Positions 53,089 to 60,468 of a DNA stretch of 64,000 nt are shown piece after piece. This DNA is from an uncultured Eubacteriales bacterium. Lineage in GTDB: Bacteria; Bacillota; Clostridia; Oscillospirales; Oscillospiraceae. Under the pieces are notes generated by a model that was not told the DNA's origin, did no database searches, and saw only the letters and a program-made list of their open reading frames with translations. Within the stretch, counting starts at the first letter, position 1. Every line of letters begins with the position of its first letter. The position numbers and the translations under genes are program-made. The DNA lies in contig OMTF01000012.1 of NCBI GenBank assembly GCA_900313925.1, forward strand, positions 44,508 to 108,507, written 5' to 3'.

Positions 53089-53504
53089 ATATCGACGCAA
53101 TTTTCAACGGAATCGTAATCGACCACATTACCGCCGGCCGCGGCATGCGGCTTTACGATCTCCTGGGACTGGATAAACTGGACTGCTCGGTGGCCATTAT
53201 TAAAAATGTCGTCAGCAGCAAAATGGGCCGGAAGGACATCATCAAGATTGACGCAGACATCCCCATCAACTTTGACGCAATCGGCTATGTGGATCCGGAC
53301 GCGACCATCAATATCATCCGAAACGGCGTGTTGGTGGAAAAGAAGACTGTCGGCCTGCCGGAAACGCTGACGAATGTCATCTACTGTAAAAACCCCCGCT
53401 GCATTACGTCCGTGGAGCAGGAGCTGGATCATGTATTTAAGCTGACCGACCGGAAAAACAAAATTTACCGCTGCATCTATTGTGAGACCAAAGCGACGGC
53501 GTAA
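53085..53504 (+). CDS. pyrI: Aspartate carbamoyltransferase regulatory subunit
   Basis: 139 aa, slightly shorter than E. coli PyrI (153). N-terminal allosteric domain [16 protein letters not shown] and the C-terminal zinc site CKNPRC...CIYC (four Cys). Binds CTP/ATP and holds the catalytic trimers together. Last gene of the operon, followed by a strong terminator. Confidence 0.95.
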   Translation: MNIDAIFNGIVIDHITAGRGMRLYDLLGLDKLDCSVAIIKNVVSSKMGRKDIIKIDADIPINFDAIGYVDPDATINIIRNGVLVEKKTVGLPETLTNVIYCKNPRCITSVEQELDHVFKLTDRKNKIYRCIYCETKATA

Positions 53505-53540
53505 TAAATTAGAAATTAACGCAAATACGCAGATGGAAAA

Positions 53541-53580
53541 GCCGCCTGCCGGGCCTTGAAGGCCCGACAGACGGTTTTTC
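53541..53580 (+). terminator. Terminator of the pyr operon
   Basis: CCGCCTGCCGGGCC/GGCCCGACAGACGG stem with two mismatches, TTGAA loop, then TTTTTC. Confidence 0.85.
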
Positions 53581-53604
53581 TTGTCTGCCGCCGGATCCGG
53601 CGCG

Positions 53605-53946
53605 TCAGGATCCACGGGATGTCCGGCCTGTTTCCTTGTACTCCCGGATCATGCGGTGAAGAATCCGCACATCGTCTGCCGTCAGCGACTCAGCGGCGTC
53701 CGGTTCCGTGCGGAAGAATTCCGCCGTGGTGATCTGCAGCGCTTCGCAGATGCGCTCGATTGTATCCACGGAAAGCTGGTTTCCCCGCCGCCGGGCGGAA
53801 GTGAGAGTGGAGCGGTTCATGCCGCACATGCGGCTGAGTTTCGAAAGGGTCAGGCCCCGAACCTGGGCCAGTTCCTCCGCGCGCTTGAATGTATCCAAAG
53901 TCTGACGCCTGCTGCTCAAAATAGGATTAAATATACTTATCCACAT
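53605..53946 (-). CDS. XRE-family HTH regulator
   Basis: 113 aa. HTH core AEELAQVRGLTLSKLSRMCGMNRSTLTSARRRGNQLSVDTIERI with the recognition helix around NRSTLTS, then a helix-rich tail (DDVRILHRMIREYKE). The start is placed at 53946, after AGGAA; the same frame stays open further upstream, but that part derives from the decayed transposon. Phage- or element-type repressor; target unknown. Confidence 0.7.
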   Translation of the reverse strand: MWISIFNPILSSRRQTLDTFKRAEELAQVRGLTLSKLSRMCGMNRSTLTSARRRGNQLSVDTIERICEALQITTAEFFRTEPDAAESLTADDVRILHRMIREYKETGRTSRGS

Positions 53947-54101
53947 CGAGATGATTTCCTGCGATCTTACGATCGGCAGCAGCTGCTTCATCGTGTATGC
54001 TTCTGCAATCTGTAAACAGATATCCTGCTTGCCAGGTTTGCACACTTCCCAGCCGTTAATTCCCGACCAGCCATCGGTACACACTTGCGGCCGCATTTTT
54101 G

Positions 54102-54660
54102 TTATGCGATTTCGCAAGTCGGAGCGTCTTTCAAATTCAGCACCGCATGGAGCTCGCGGTCTTCCATATAACCGCAGTTCCATTTGTAAATCCTATCCGA
54201 AAGCGTCAAGTCTTTCGTGATCATTCCGCCATGGCGGCATAGTTCAGAATACGGATACCCTCTGTCCGCCACGCTGCGTTCGATTCCTTTTTCGTGACAT
54301 TTTGGCTGGAGCTTTATTCTGAACTCATAGAATTTCTGCAAGGCGACAGCTTTTGAAAGATGCCTGTTCTTCCTCATCCCGGATACATTCAAATCCTCAA
54401 CCGTTATATATGAAGGCTTGACTTTCACGATCTCCGCGATTGTTTCACTGATATAATCAGTACGGACAGTATCCAGCTCAGGAGGAAGCCTTTGTACCTT
54501 AAGCGCTTGTTTCTGTATATTTGATCTCTAAGCAGTTTCTCCTTTCTTTAAATTTTTGTATTTGCGGGAAAGACATCTCTGCTCTCGGCAAAGCCGCTTT
54601 TCGAGCTTTACTATTTTTCCCGGCTTGCTGATGTTTTTGTGCCTATGCCTTTGAATTGAA
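54102..54660 (-). pseudogene. tnpB: Decayed IS200/IS605-family TnpB (RNA-guided nuclease relic)
   Basis: Three pieces in different frames give a TnpB C-terminal two-thirds. First, near 54640-54540: SKPGKIVKLEKRL and LSRKYKNLKKGETA, then a stop. Next: IQKQALKVQRLPPELDTVRT. Last, an open frame from 54428: ITVEDLNVSGMRKNRHLSKA, YEFRIKLQPKC, KDLTLSDR and DRELHAVLNLKD at the end. The zinc-ribbon Cys pairs are damaged (CRHGG and KWNCG), the N-terminus is gone, and there are frameshifts. Downstream, 54101-53950 reads as former tnpB tail/guide-RNA sequence. No tnpA seen. Confidence 0.75.
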
Positions 54661-54740
54661 GAGAAGGCCCGTAAGTAGAATAGCGTCTGTTAGTGAGGCT
54701 GCGGTATGCATTCAGGATTCCTTCTCGGCCGAACTCCGGA

Positions 54741-55568
54741 TCAGTGCCCCAGGACTCGGCCTACAATCCGGAATTCCGCTTCCGGTGAAACCGGGCGCGG
54801 CGGATAGGCGGGGTTATAGGAGACAAGAACCGGCTGCCGGTGCAGACTGCCATCCATATCGCGGTAGAATTCCTCCTCTTCGGGCTCCGGCATGCGCTGA
54901 CCCAGCATCTTGATATAGCCTTCCCCGTCATAGACAAAAATGCCTACTTCGCCGCATTCCAGAACGGAGCATCGCTGCACCCAGACGATCTGCCCGTCGC
55001 TGTAGACCGGCTCCATGCTGTCGCCGGAAACCCGCAGGGCGAAATCCGCTTCCGGCGGCACCGTATTGCGGGGAAAGGACCGGGACTCAAAGCTGCCCTC
55101 GTCCAGAAAGGCGCCGGAGCCGGCGGAAGCGGCCAGCGTACTGAAGGGCATTTCAATGTATTCCACATAGTCGGCCGTACCGTGCTCCCGGAGCGCGTAC
55201 TTTCCGGTATCAAGAAGATCCTGCCGGTAGGCGCGGAGCTTCCGCAGCCCTTCCTCGTTCAGGGCCGGCCGGGCCGCCTCCAGCAGAGAGGGGACCAGTT
55301 CCTCCATTTCCAGGGCTCCGCACAGAGCAATCAGCTGATAGGCGCCGGGCACCGTAGCGCCCTGTTCCCATTTGCTGATGCCGCCGGCCTGCACCGCAAC
55401 GCCGTAGCCGGCCAGCCGCCGGCTGGTCTCCCGCAGGCTCAGCCCCAGCTTTCTGCGCTGCCGGGCGATCTTTTTCCCAAGCAGATTCTCTTCCCGGGCC
55501 GCTCCGGCCTGAAAGCGGTCCGGCGTCCGGGCCGCAGGGGGCCTTTCCGGAATTCTTTTTTCCGCCAT
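54741..55568 (-). CDS. S24-family LexA/CI-like repressor
   Basis: 275 aa. An N-terminal HTH (KKIARQRRKLGLSLRETSRRL...ISKWEQG) and a C-terminal S24 peptidase domain with the nucleophile Ser in VSGDSMEPVYSDG and Lys in GYIKML. A possible Ala-Gly autocleavage site lies in AASAGSGAF (about residue 151). Such repressors self-cleave when RecA filaments form. Divergent from the Y-family polymerase, with shared 10-mers in both promoters; it most likely represses that operon until DNA damage. Confidence 0.85.
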   Translation of the reverse strand: MAEKRIPERPPAARTPDRFQAGAAREENLLGKKIARQRRKLGLSLRETSRRLAGYGVAVQAGGISKWEQGATVPGAYQLIALCGALEMEELVPSLLEAARPALNEEGLRKLRAYRQDLLDTGKYALREHGTADYVEYIEMPFSTLAASAGSGAFLDEGSFESRSFPRNTVPPEADFALRVSGDSMEPVYSDGQIVWVQRCSVLECGEVGIFVYDGEGYIKMLGQRMPEPEEEEFYRDMDGSLHRQPVLVSYNPAYPPRPVSPEAEFRIVGRVLGH

Positions 55569-55631
55569 AATGAAACCGTCCTTTCTATCCCGCGGATCCA
55601 GGGGGACTGTGCAAATTTGCTTTACGGGTAC

Positions 55632-55733
55632 AGTTTATATCTTAATAAGAGAAAAATCAAGGACAAAACAGGAAAAATATATTAAATGGCGACAAATGCG
55701 ACGTTGACATCTCCAAATAAGAGAACTCATAAT
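55632..55733. promoter_or_regulatory. Divergent promoters with identical operator-like 10-mers
   Basis: Plus: TTGACA (55704-55709), 18 nt, CATAAT (55728-55733). Minus: TTGATT (55660-55655), 17 nt, TAAACT (55637-55632). The 10-mer AATAAGAGAA occurs at 55644-55653 and 55716-55725, that is, inside the spacer of each promoter. Each sits in a partial dyad (TCTTAATAAGA; TCTC-N7-GAGA). Confidence 0.6.
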
Positions 55734-55768
55734 AGGGAGGACAGCAGACCGGAGAAGGAGGGAAACGC

Positions 55769-57046
55769 GTGGATCGGGTGATTCTGCACTCGGATATGAA
55801 CAGCTGCTACGCCAGCATTGAGATTCTGCACCATCCGCAGCTGCGGAATCGGCCGGTCGCGGTCGGCGGCGATCCGGAATCCCGGCACGGAATTGTACTG
55901 GCCAAAAACCCTTTGGCCAAGGCGGCGGGCGTCAAGACCGGCATGGCCCTCTGGGAGGCACGGCAGTGCTGCCCGGAGATTGTGTTTGTACCGCCTCATT
56001 ACGATCAGTACCTCCGGTTTTCCCGTCTGACGCGGGAAATCTACGCGGACTACACCGATCACTGCGAACCGTTCGGAATTGATGAGGCCTGGCTGGACGT
56101 CACGGACTGCGTCGGCGCCGGCAGCGGCCGGGCGGTCGCCGAGGAAATTCGGCGGCGCATCCGGCAGGAACTGGGCGTGACGGTGAGCGTGGGCGTAAGC
56201 TGGAACAAGATTTACGCCAAGTTCGGATCGGACTACCGCAAGCCGGACGCCGTGACCTGCATAACCCGGGACAACTACCGGGACATCGTCTGGAAGGCGC
56301 CGGCCGAGGACCTGCTTTTTGTCGGCCGGGCGACAAAACGGAAGCTTCTGCACTACGGAATTTCGACCATCGGCGAGCTGGCCGAGGCCGATCCGGATTT
56401 CCTGCGGGCGACGTTTGGAAAGGTGGGGCAGATCTTGAAGGTTTTCGCTTCCGGGGAAGACGCGACGCCGGTGGCGCCGACAGGGCAGCGGGCGCCCATC
56501 AAGAGTATCGGAAACGGGACGACGACGCCCCGCGATCTGGTGGATCGGGAGGATGTCCGGGCGGTGGTGCTTCTCCTTTCGGAGAGCGTGTCGGCCCGGC
56601 TGCGGGACAACGGATTTCGCTGCCGTACGGTGGAGCTCAGCATCCGGGACAAGGACCTGTGCGGGTTTACGCGGCAGACGCGCCTGCCGCGTCCGACAGA
56701 CATTACGGAGGAGATTGCGGGAGCTGCACTGGCGCTTTTCGCGGAGAATTATTCCTGGCAGCGGCCGGTCCGGAGCCTCACCGTGCGGGGCAGCATCCTG
56801 GAATCAGCGGCGCTGCCGGATCAGCCGGATCTGCTGACCGACGAAAACCGGCGGCAGAAGCGGGAAAAGCTGGATCGGACACTGGATCGCATCCGGCGCC
56901 AGTACGGCTATGGAAGCATTCAGCGCGGACCGGTTCTGCTGCGCCCGGACCTGGCGGGACTTGACGCCCGGTCGGAGAACATTATCCACCCCATGGGCTA
57001 TTTTCAGAATGGAAACCATGCCCTGACCGGAGACGGGCGGCGGTGA
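55769..57046 (+). CDS. dinB: Y-family DNA polymerase (Pol IV/UmuC-like)
   Basis: 425 aa. Catalytic carboxylates in LHSDMNSCYASIE and GIDEAWLDVT; palm/thumb blocks VSVGVSWNKIYAKFGSDYRKPD, LLFVGRATKRKL and the little-finger domain about 250-360. The C-terminus (LDRIRRQYGYGSI) is typical of the Clostridial DinB subgroup linked to small YolD-like partners. Error-prone bypass synthesis. GTG start with GGAGG upstream. It heads a tightly packed operon under the S24 repressor. Confidence 0.9.
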   Translation: MDRVILHSDMNSCYASIEILHHPQLRNRPVAVGGDPESRHGIVLAKNPLAKAAGVKTGMALWEARQCCPEIVFVPPHYDQYLRFSRLTREIYADYTDHCEPFGIDEAWLDVTDCVGAGSGRAVAEEIRRRIRQELGVTVSVGVSWNKIYAKFGSDYRKPDAVTCITRDNYRDIVWKAPAEDLLFVGRATKRKLLHYGISTIGELAEADPDFLRATFGKVGQILKVFASGEDATPVAPTGQRAPIKSIGNGTTTPRDLVDREDVRAVVLLLSESVSARLRDNGFRCRTVELSIRDKDLCGFTRQTRLPRPTDITEEIAGAALALFAENYSWQRPVRSLTVRGSILESAALPDQPDLLTDENRRQKREKLDRTLDRIRRQYGYGSIQRGPVLLRPDLAGLDARSENIIHPMGYFQNGNHALTGDGRR

Positions 57047-57061
57047 AAGGAGCGATGAACC

Positions 57062-57322
57062 GTGGAACTGTGCGACACGCCGGAAAAGCAGTATGTGGAG
57101 GTAGGCGCGGAATTTACTGCGGACGGAAGCATGCGGCCGCTGTGGATCCGCTGGACGGACGGAAGGAAATACGAAATCGACCGCATCAGTGACTGCCGGC
57201 GGGCGGCCAGTCTTCGGGCGGGCGGCGCCGGGCTGCGATACACCTGCCGCATTCAGGGTCAGACCCGGTTTCTGTTCTATGAGGAGAATTATCGATGGTT
57301 TGTAACGAAGACGCCGGACTGA
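57062..57322 (+). CDS. Small conserved partner of Clostridial DinB
   Basis: 86 aa, GTG start after GGAG. Sequence pattern: YVEVGAEFTADGSMRPLWIRW, DGRKYEIDRI, RRAASLRAGGAGLRYTC and FLFYEENYRWFV. I associate this pattern with short proteins next to dinB in Clostridia, resembling DUF6504-type small domains; function unknown. It ends 28 nt inside the next gene, so the two are translationally coupled. Confidence 0.7.
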   Translation: MELCDTPEKQYVEVGAEFTADGSMRPLWIRWTDGRKYEIDRISDCRRAASLRAGGAGLRYTCRIQGQTRFLFYEENYRWFVTKTPD

Positions 57323-58002
57323 CGGCCGGGCGCTGGCACTGCGATACGCCGGCAGGCCGGGAGGAACTGGCCGCCTGCCTTGTGCGGGATTACCGGCAGG
57401 CCTGCGGCGATGACCGGCGCACCCGCGTCGATATGGACGGTCTCATCCGGGACTATCTCCGGCTGCCGCTGCTGTATGTCCGGTTTGCGGACCAGGAGGT
57501 TCTGGGCTTCCTTTCGGACGGACGCAGGACGCTTGCCATCCGGCAGAGCGGACGGATCCGAACGGCTGTGTTTCCACGGTGTGCGGTAGTGATCAGCGCG
57601 GAACTGCACGCCGGAGGACACGCGGGGCGGGAAAACTTTACCAAAGCCCATGAAGTAGCGCATTATCTGCGCATCCGCACCGGCGCCGCGCCGGCGGCGG
57701 CCAATTGGCTCCGTCTCCGGAAAGGCGGCTCCGCCTCAGAGGCGATTCTCACCCGGGAGGAGCGCATGGCCGATCATCTGGCGGCGGCGCTGCTGATGCC
57801 GCGGGATACCGTGGAGGCGGTCCTGCAGCTTTACGGAGGCCTGGCGGCCGTTTGCGGCAATCCGGAGACACTGCGGCAGACAGTCGGCCGTCTGGGAGTC
57901 AGCCGGACGGCTTTCCTCCGGCGGCTGAAAGAACTGTTCCTCCTTCCGGGCGGGGGTGCGGTGATTCCGGAAGAAAAAAGGAAAACAGGGAGGAATCCAT
58001 GA
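57295..58002 (+). CDS. ImmA/IrrE-family zinc metallopeptidase
   Basis: 235 aa. HEVAH at residues 119-123 (preceded by NFTKA) is the HExxH zinc motif; the third ligand is probably Glu in EERMADHLAAALLMP. Family members cleave or inactivate HTH repressors (ImmA of ICEBs1, IrrE of Deinococcus). Placed in the dinB operon with an S24 repressor divergent, it could be a second route to relieve repression. The start codon overlaps the preceding gene. Confidence 0.8.
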   Translation: MVCNEDAGLTAGRWHCDTPAGREELAACLVRDYRQACGDDRRTRVDMDGLIRDYLRLPLLYVRFADQEVLGFLSDGRRTLAIRQSGRIRTAVFPRCAVVISAELHAGGHAGRENFTKAHEVAHYLRIRTGAAPAAANWLRLRKGGSASEAILTREERMADHLAAALLMPRDTVEAVLQLYGGLAAVCGNPETLRQTVGRLGVSRTAFLRRLKELFLLPGGGAVIPEEKRKTGRNP

Positions 58003-58283
58003 AAAGGAGAGAAACAGACAGTCTGCGGCAGCCGGAGCTTCCGGCCGGTACGGAGGAGCGGCTGCGGCGATCGAAGCAGGAGGTAGAGGGACTGAAGTCC
58101 CGAGTCGTCCGCTGCCCGGTCTGCGGATTTAAATGCGCCCTGGTCTACAGTGATATCCGGGGCCACATGAACCTTTACTGCCGCAAGTGCAAAAAGGAAT
58201 TTCCGGCGAATCTCAGCTATTTTCGCCGGACGCGGGCCAGACGGGCAGCTCCTGTCTCCTGCGGAAGAGAGACAGACAGATAG
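57999..58283 (+). CDS. Zinc-ribbon protein
   Basis: 94 aa, ATGA overlap with the peptidase gene. A charged N-terminal helix is followed by a CPVCGFKCALVYSD...CRKCKKEF zinc ribbon (residues about 40-66) and a basic C-terminus. Resembles Com-like phage translational regulators and conjugative-element Cys-rich proteins. Nucleic-acid binding is inferred. Confidence 0.65.
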   Translation: MKRRETDSLRQPELPAGTEERLRRSKQEVEGLKSRVVRCPVCGFKCALVYSDIRGHMNLYCRKCKKEFPANLSYFRRTRARRAAPVSCGRETDR

Positions 58284-58343
58284 ACAGCAGAAAAACAGAC
58301 TTTTATTCGAGTAAGCGGAGCCCGTCGGAAGATGGGACTGCCA

Positions 58344-58397
58344 GGCACCGTACGAAGCCGGAAGCGAGAAACTCGCCCGGAACGGACGGTGCCTTTT
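58344..58397 (+). terminator. Branched terminator hairpin
   Basis: GGCACCGT/ACGGTGCC outer stem with an inner GCGAG-AAA-CTCGC hairpin, then TTTTCC. Located between the zinc-ribbon gene and the sigma-like gene. Confidence 0.65.
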
Positions 58398-58446
58398 CCG
58401 CTTCTGCGGTTCCGCACGCTTCCCGCGGCTCCGGGAAAGGAAAACC

Positions 58447-59049
58447 ATGGAACAATTTGTATCGTTCGGAAGCCTTCGGGCAATGACGGAGGCCACGACG
58501 GGAAAGAAAACACCGCGCCCCTGCGAGCTTCGCAGAAACGGGGGAATCCCGCTCCTGTACCGCACGCTCTCCCCGGACGGCTATGTGGAGGCCTATGCGG
58601 GCGGCTTCGCCCTATACTGCAACGGGCAGCACCGTGCCGTCCTGCGCATCGACGCCTGCCGGCAGTATGTGTATGAATTCACGGACGGACGGCAGGTTCT
58701 GGATCTGCAGGCCTTGGAGAAGATGGAATGGCCGATTCCCCTGGTTCTTATCGGAGAAGACCGCATTCAGCGCTTTCGTGGCCAGAAATATGCGGGAAGG
58801 GAAACGCCGCTTTCCGACACGGAGGAGGGGCTGCCGGTTTACACGGAGGATTTTCTGCAGAAGATCCGGATTCAGCAGACTCTGGAAAACTGCGGAAAGC
58901 TCAGCCGTACGCTCCTGATTCTCCGCTATCGGCAGGGGCTGTCGCTGCAGGAAATTGCCAGGCGGTACGCCATCCGCCCGGACCGTGCGTCACGGGCGAT
59001 CCGACGCGCACGGCGGGAGTTTCAGGAGAAGCTGCATACTCGGGAATAG
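58447..59049 (+). CDS. Sigma-70 region-4-like DNA-binding protein
   Basis: 200 aa. The last 65 residues form an HTH of the sigma region 4 type: LILRYRQGLSLQEIARRYAIRPDRASRAIRRARREF. The first 130 residues have no recognised domain and no sigma region 2, so this is not a complete sigma factor. Such proteins occur in conjugative elements and phages as transcription activators. AAAGGAAA lies before the ATG. Ends the foreign-looking module. Confidence 0.65.
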   Translation: MEQFVSFGSLRAMTEATTGKKTPRPCELRRNGGIPLLYRTLSPDGYVEAYAGGFALYCNGQHRAVLRIDACRQYVYEFTDGRQVLDLQALEKMEWPIPLVLIGEDRIQRFRGQKYAGRETPLSDTEEGLPVYTEDFLQKIRIQQTLENCGKLSRTLLILRYRQGLSLQEIARRYAIRPDRASRAIRRARREFQEKLHTRE

Positions 59050-59391
59050 AAAATGCACTCGATTGCATGCATCAGTTTCGCAATGCGGAAGAAAAATCAG
59101 CGACAGTACCGGAAAAGAGACTATAATTATGTGCAGTCTGCCGAAAGAAGCGATTGCCGGTGCTCACACTGCGGTTTTTCGGCAGCCGGCGGGCTATGTA
59201 ATGAGGACCTTTTTCGGCTGCCGATCGCCTGCGGAAAATCGGGCAGAAACCCGCACTTTACACGGTGCTTACCGCAATTTTATGAAAACCGTATTGCATT
59301 TTTATTTTATTTCCCTTACACTGTTTATGAGCAAATAGCCGCGGATCAGGGTCCGCGGATGAATCTAAAGCAAAGAAAAGGATAAGAAGAA
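59050..59391. other. Intergenic leader with inverted repeat
   Basis: 342 nt. TATAAT at 59122 is a possible -10 box. CGGCAGCCG (59180-59188) and CGGCTGCCG (59215-59223) form a perfect 9-bp inverted repeat, both preceded by TTTTT. No convincing gene; a 110-codon open frame here is rejected. Confidence 0.35.
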
Positions 59392-60096
59392 ATGAAGAAA
59401 AGAATCATAGCCATTGCACTTGCCCTGGTGCTGATTGTCGCCCTGTCGGCCTGCACCTCGGACACGGATGCAATCAAAACACTGGTGCAGGGCAACATTG
59501 ATGCCATTTATCTGGGGCAGTTTGACCAGGATTATATGGAAGTGACCGGGGAAACGGAAGAGTCCTTACAGCAGGATTATGAAGACGGCCTGGATGTGGA
59601 AGCGGAATATTTCTGTTCCTACTTTAATATTTTGGATTCCAGCGTCGGAGAAACCTACGAAGACGTTCCCTCAGACATAAAGCAGCAGATTGTTGATTTG
59701 TACAAGGAAATCTACTCCTATTCAAAATTCACCATCGGGGAAATTGCTGCTACGCAGGATGGCAACTACACGGTACAGGTGACGGTAAGCCCCATCAACG
59801 TCATAAAGCTGGCGGTGGATGCCGTAGATTCGGGCGAAGAGAATCCGTATACCACGTTTGTCGAGTCTTCGTCCACCATGGACTTCGAAGCCATGACCGA
59901 TGCGCAGTACTCGGAATATGTCAAAAACTATGCCCAGGCCTGCATTGACCTCGTGAAGGCGCAGATCCCGAAACTCGGCTACGAGGAAGACAAGACGCAG
60001 AGCCTGCAGGTCCAGAAGGGAAGCGATGGCTTGTACAGCATCAATTCCGATGACTGGAGCGTCTTCGATTCCTACGTGATCGATTATCCCGTCTAA
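59392..60096 (+). CDS. DUF5105-like lipoprotein
   Basis: 234 aa. Lipoprotein signal MKKRIIAIALALVLIVALSAC with a Cys acceptor at residue 21. The mature part is acidic and helical, with repeated short motifs (VQGNIDAIYLGQF, YEDVPSDIKQQIVDLY, DAQYSEYVKNYAQAC), similar to surface lipoproteins of Clostridia annotated DUF5105. No enzymatic motif. Purine-rich AAAGGATAAGAAGA upstream; strong terminator downstream. Confidence 0.7.
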   Translation: MKKRIIAIALALVLIVALSACTSDTDAIKTLVQGNIDAIYLGQFDQDYMEVTGETEESLQQDYEDGLDVEAEYFCSYFNILDSSVGETYEDVPSDIKQQIVDLYKEIYSYSKFTIGEIAATQDGNYTVQVTVSPINVIKLAVDAVDSGEENPYTTFVESSSTMDFEAMTDAQYSEYVKNYAQACIDLVKAQIPKLGYEEDKTQSLQVQKGSDGLYSINSDDWSVFDSYVIDYPV

Positions 60097-60126
60097 GCTT
60101 CCTGAAGCCCGAAAACAGCATATACA

Positions 60127-60155
60127 GCGGTCCGGATTCCCGGACCGCTTTTTTT
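60127..60155 (+). terminator. Intrinsic terminator
   Basis: GCGGTCCGG/CCGGACCGC with a 4-nt loop and T7. Confidence 0.9.
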
Positions 60156-60468
60156 CCGCCGGACGGCGGCGGAGGGAGCACGCGGCACTGCCAATTCCTT
60201 TACATAAAAAAATGTCGTAAGTTCAACAAATAGATGCAAATTAAAAAAGAGCGTCCGAAATGGGCGCAAAAGCGCTCTGCTGTTGAAAAAACTGTGGAAA
60301 CAGTGGAAAACACGGCTCGGTCTGCTTTCCTATGAGTTGACATAACAGGATAAATCGGAGGAAAAGAAACTAAAAGTGGTGAAACAGGACCGATGTGAAC
60401 CGCAAAAACGCGCAAAGGTGGTGGCATAAGGAATATATTACACAGAATTGAGGAAAATCGGAAACGGG
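60156..60468. other. Upstream region of the adhesin gene
   Basis: AT-rich, no gene. TTGACA at 60334-60339 could be a -35 box but no good -10 follows at 17 nt. GAGCG(TCC)/GCGCTC pairing near 60250 and 60278 is the only notable structure. No c-di-GMP aptamer motif was found. Confidence 0.3.

Noticed and set aside
53947..54183. Longer 192-aa form of the XRE regulator starting at 54183
   Set aside because: The added N-terminal 79 residues read through TnpB-derived sequence and have no ribosome binding site; the start at 53946 has AGGAA and gives a normal XRE length.
59053..59385. 110-codon frame with a CSHCGF-like pattern before the DUF5105 lipoprotein
   Set aside because: No ribosome binding site, overlaps the lipoprotein leader, and the Cys pattern does not continue as a known zinc ribbon.
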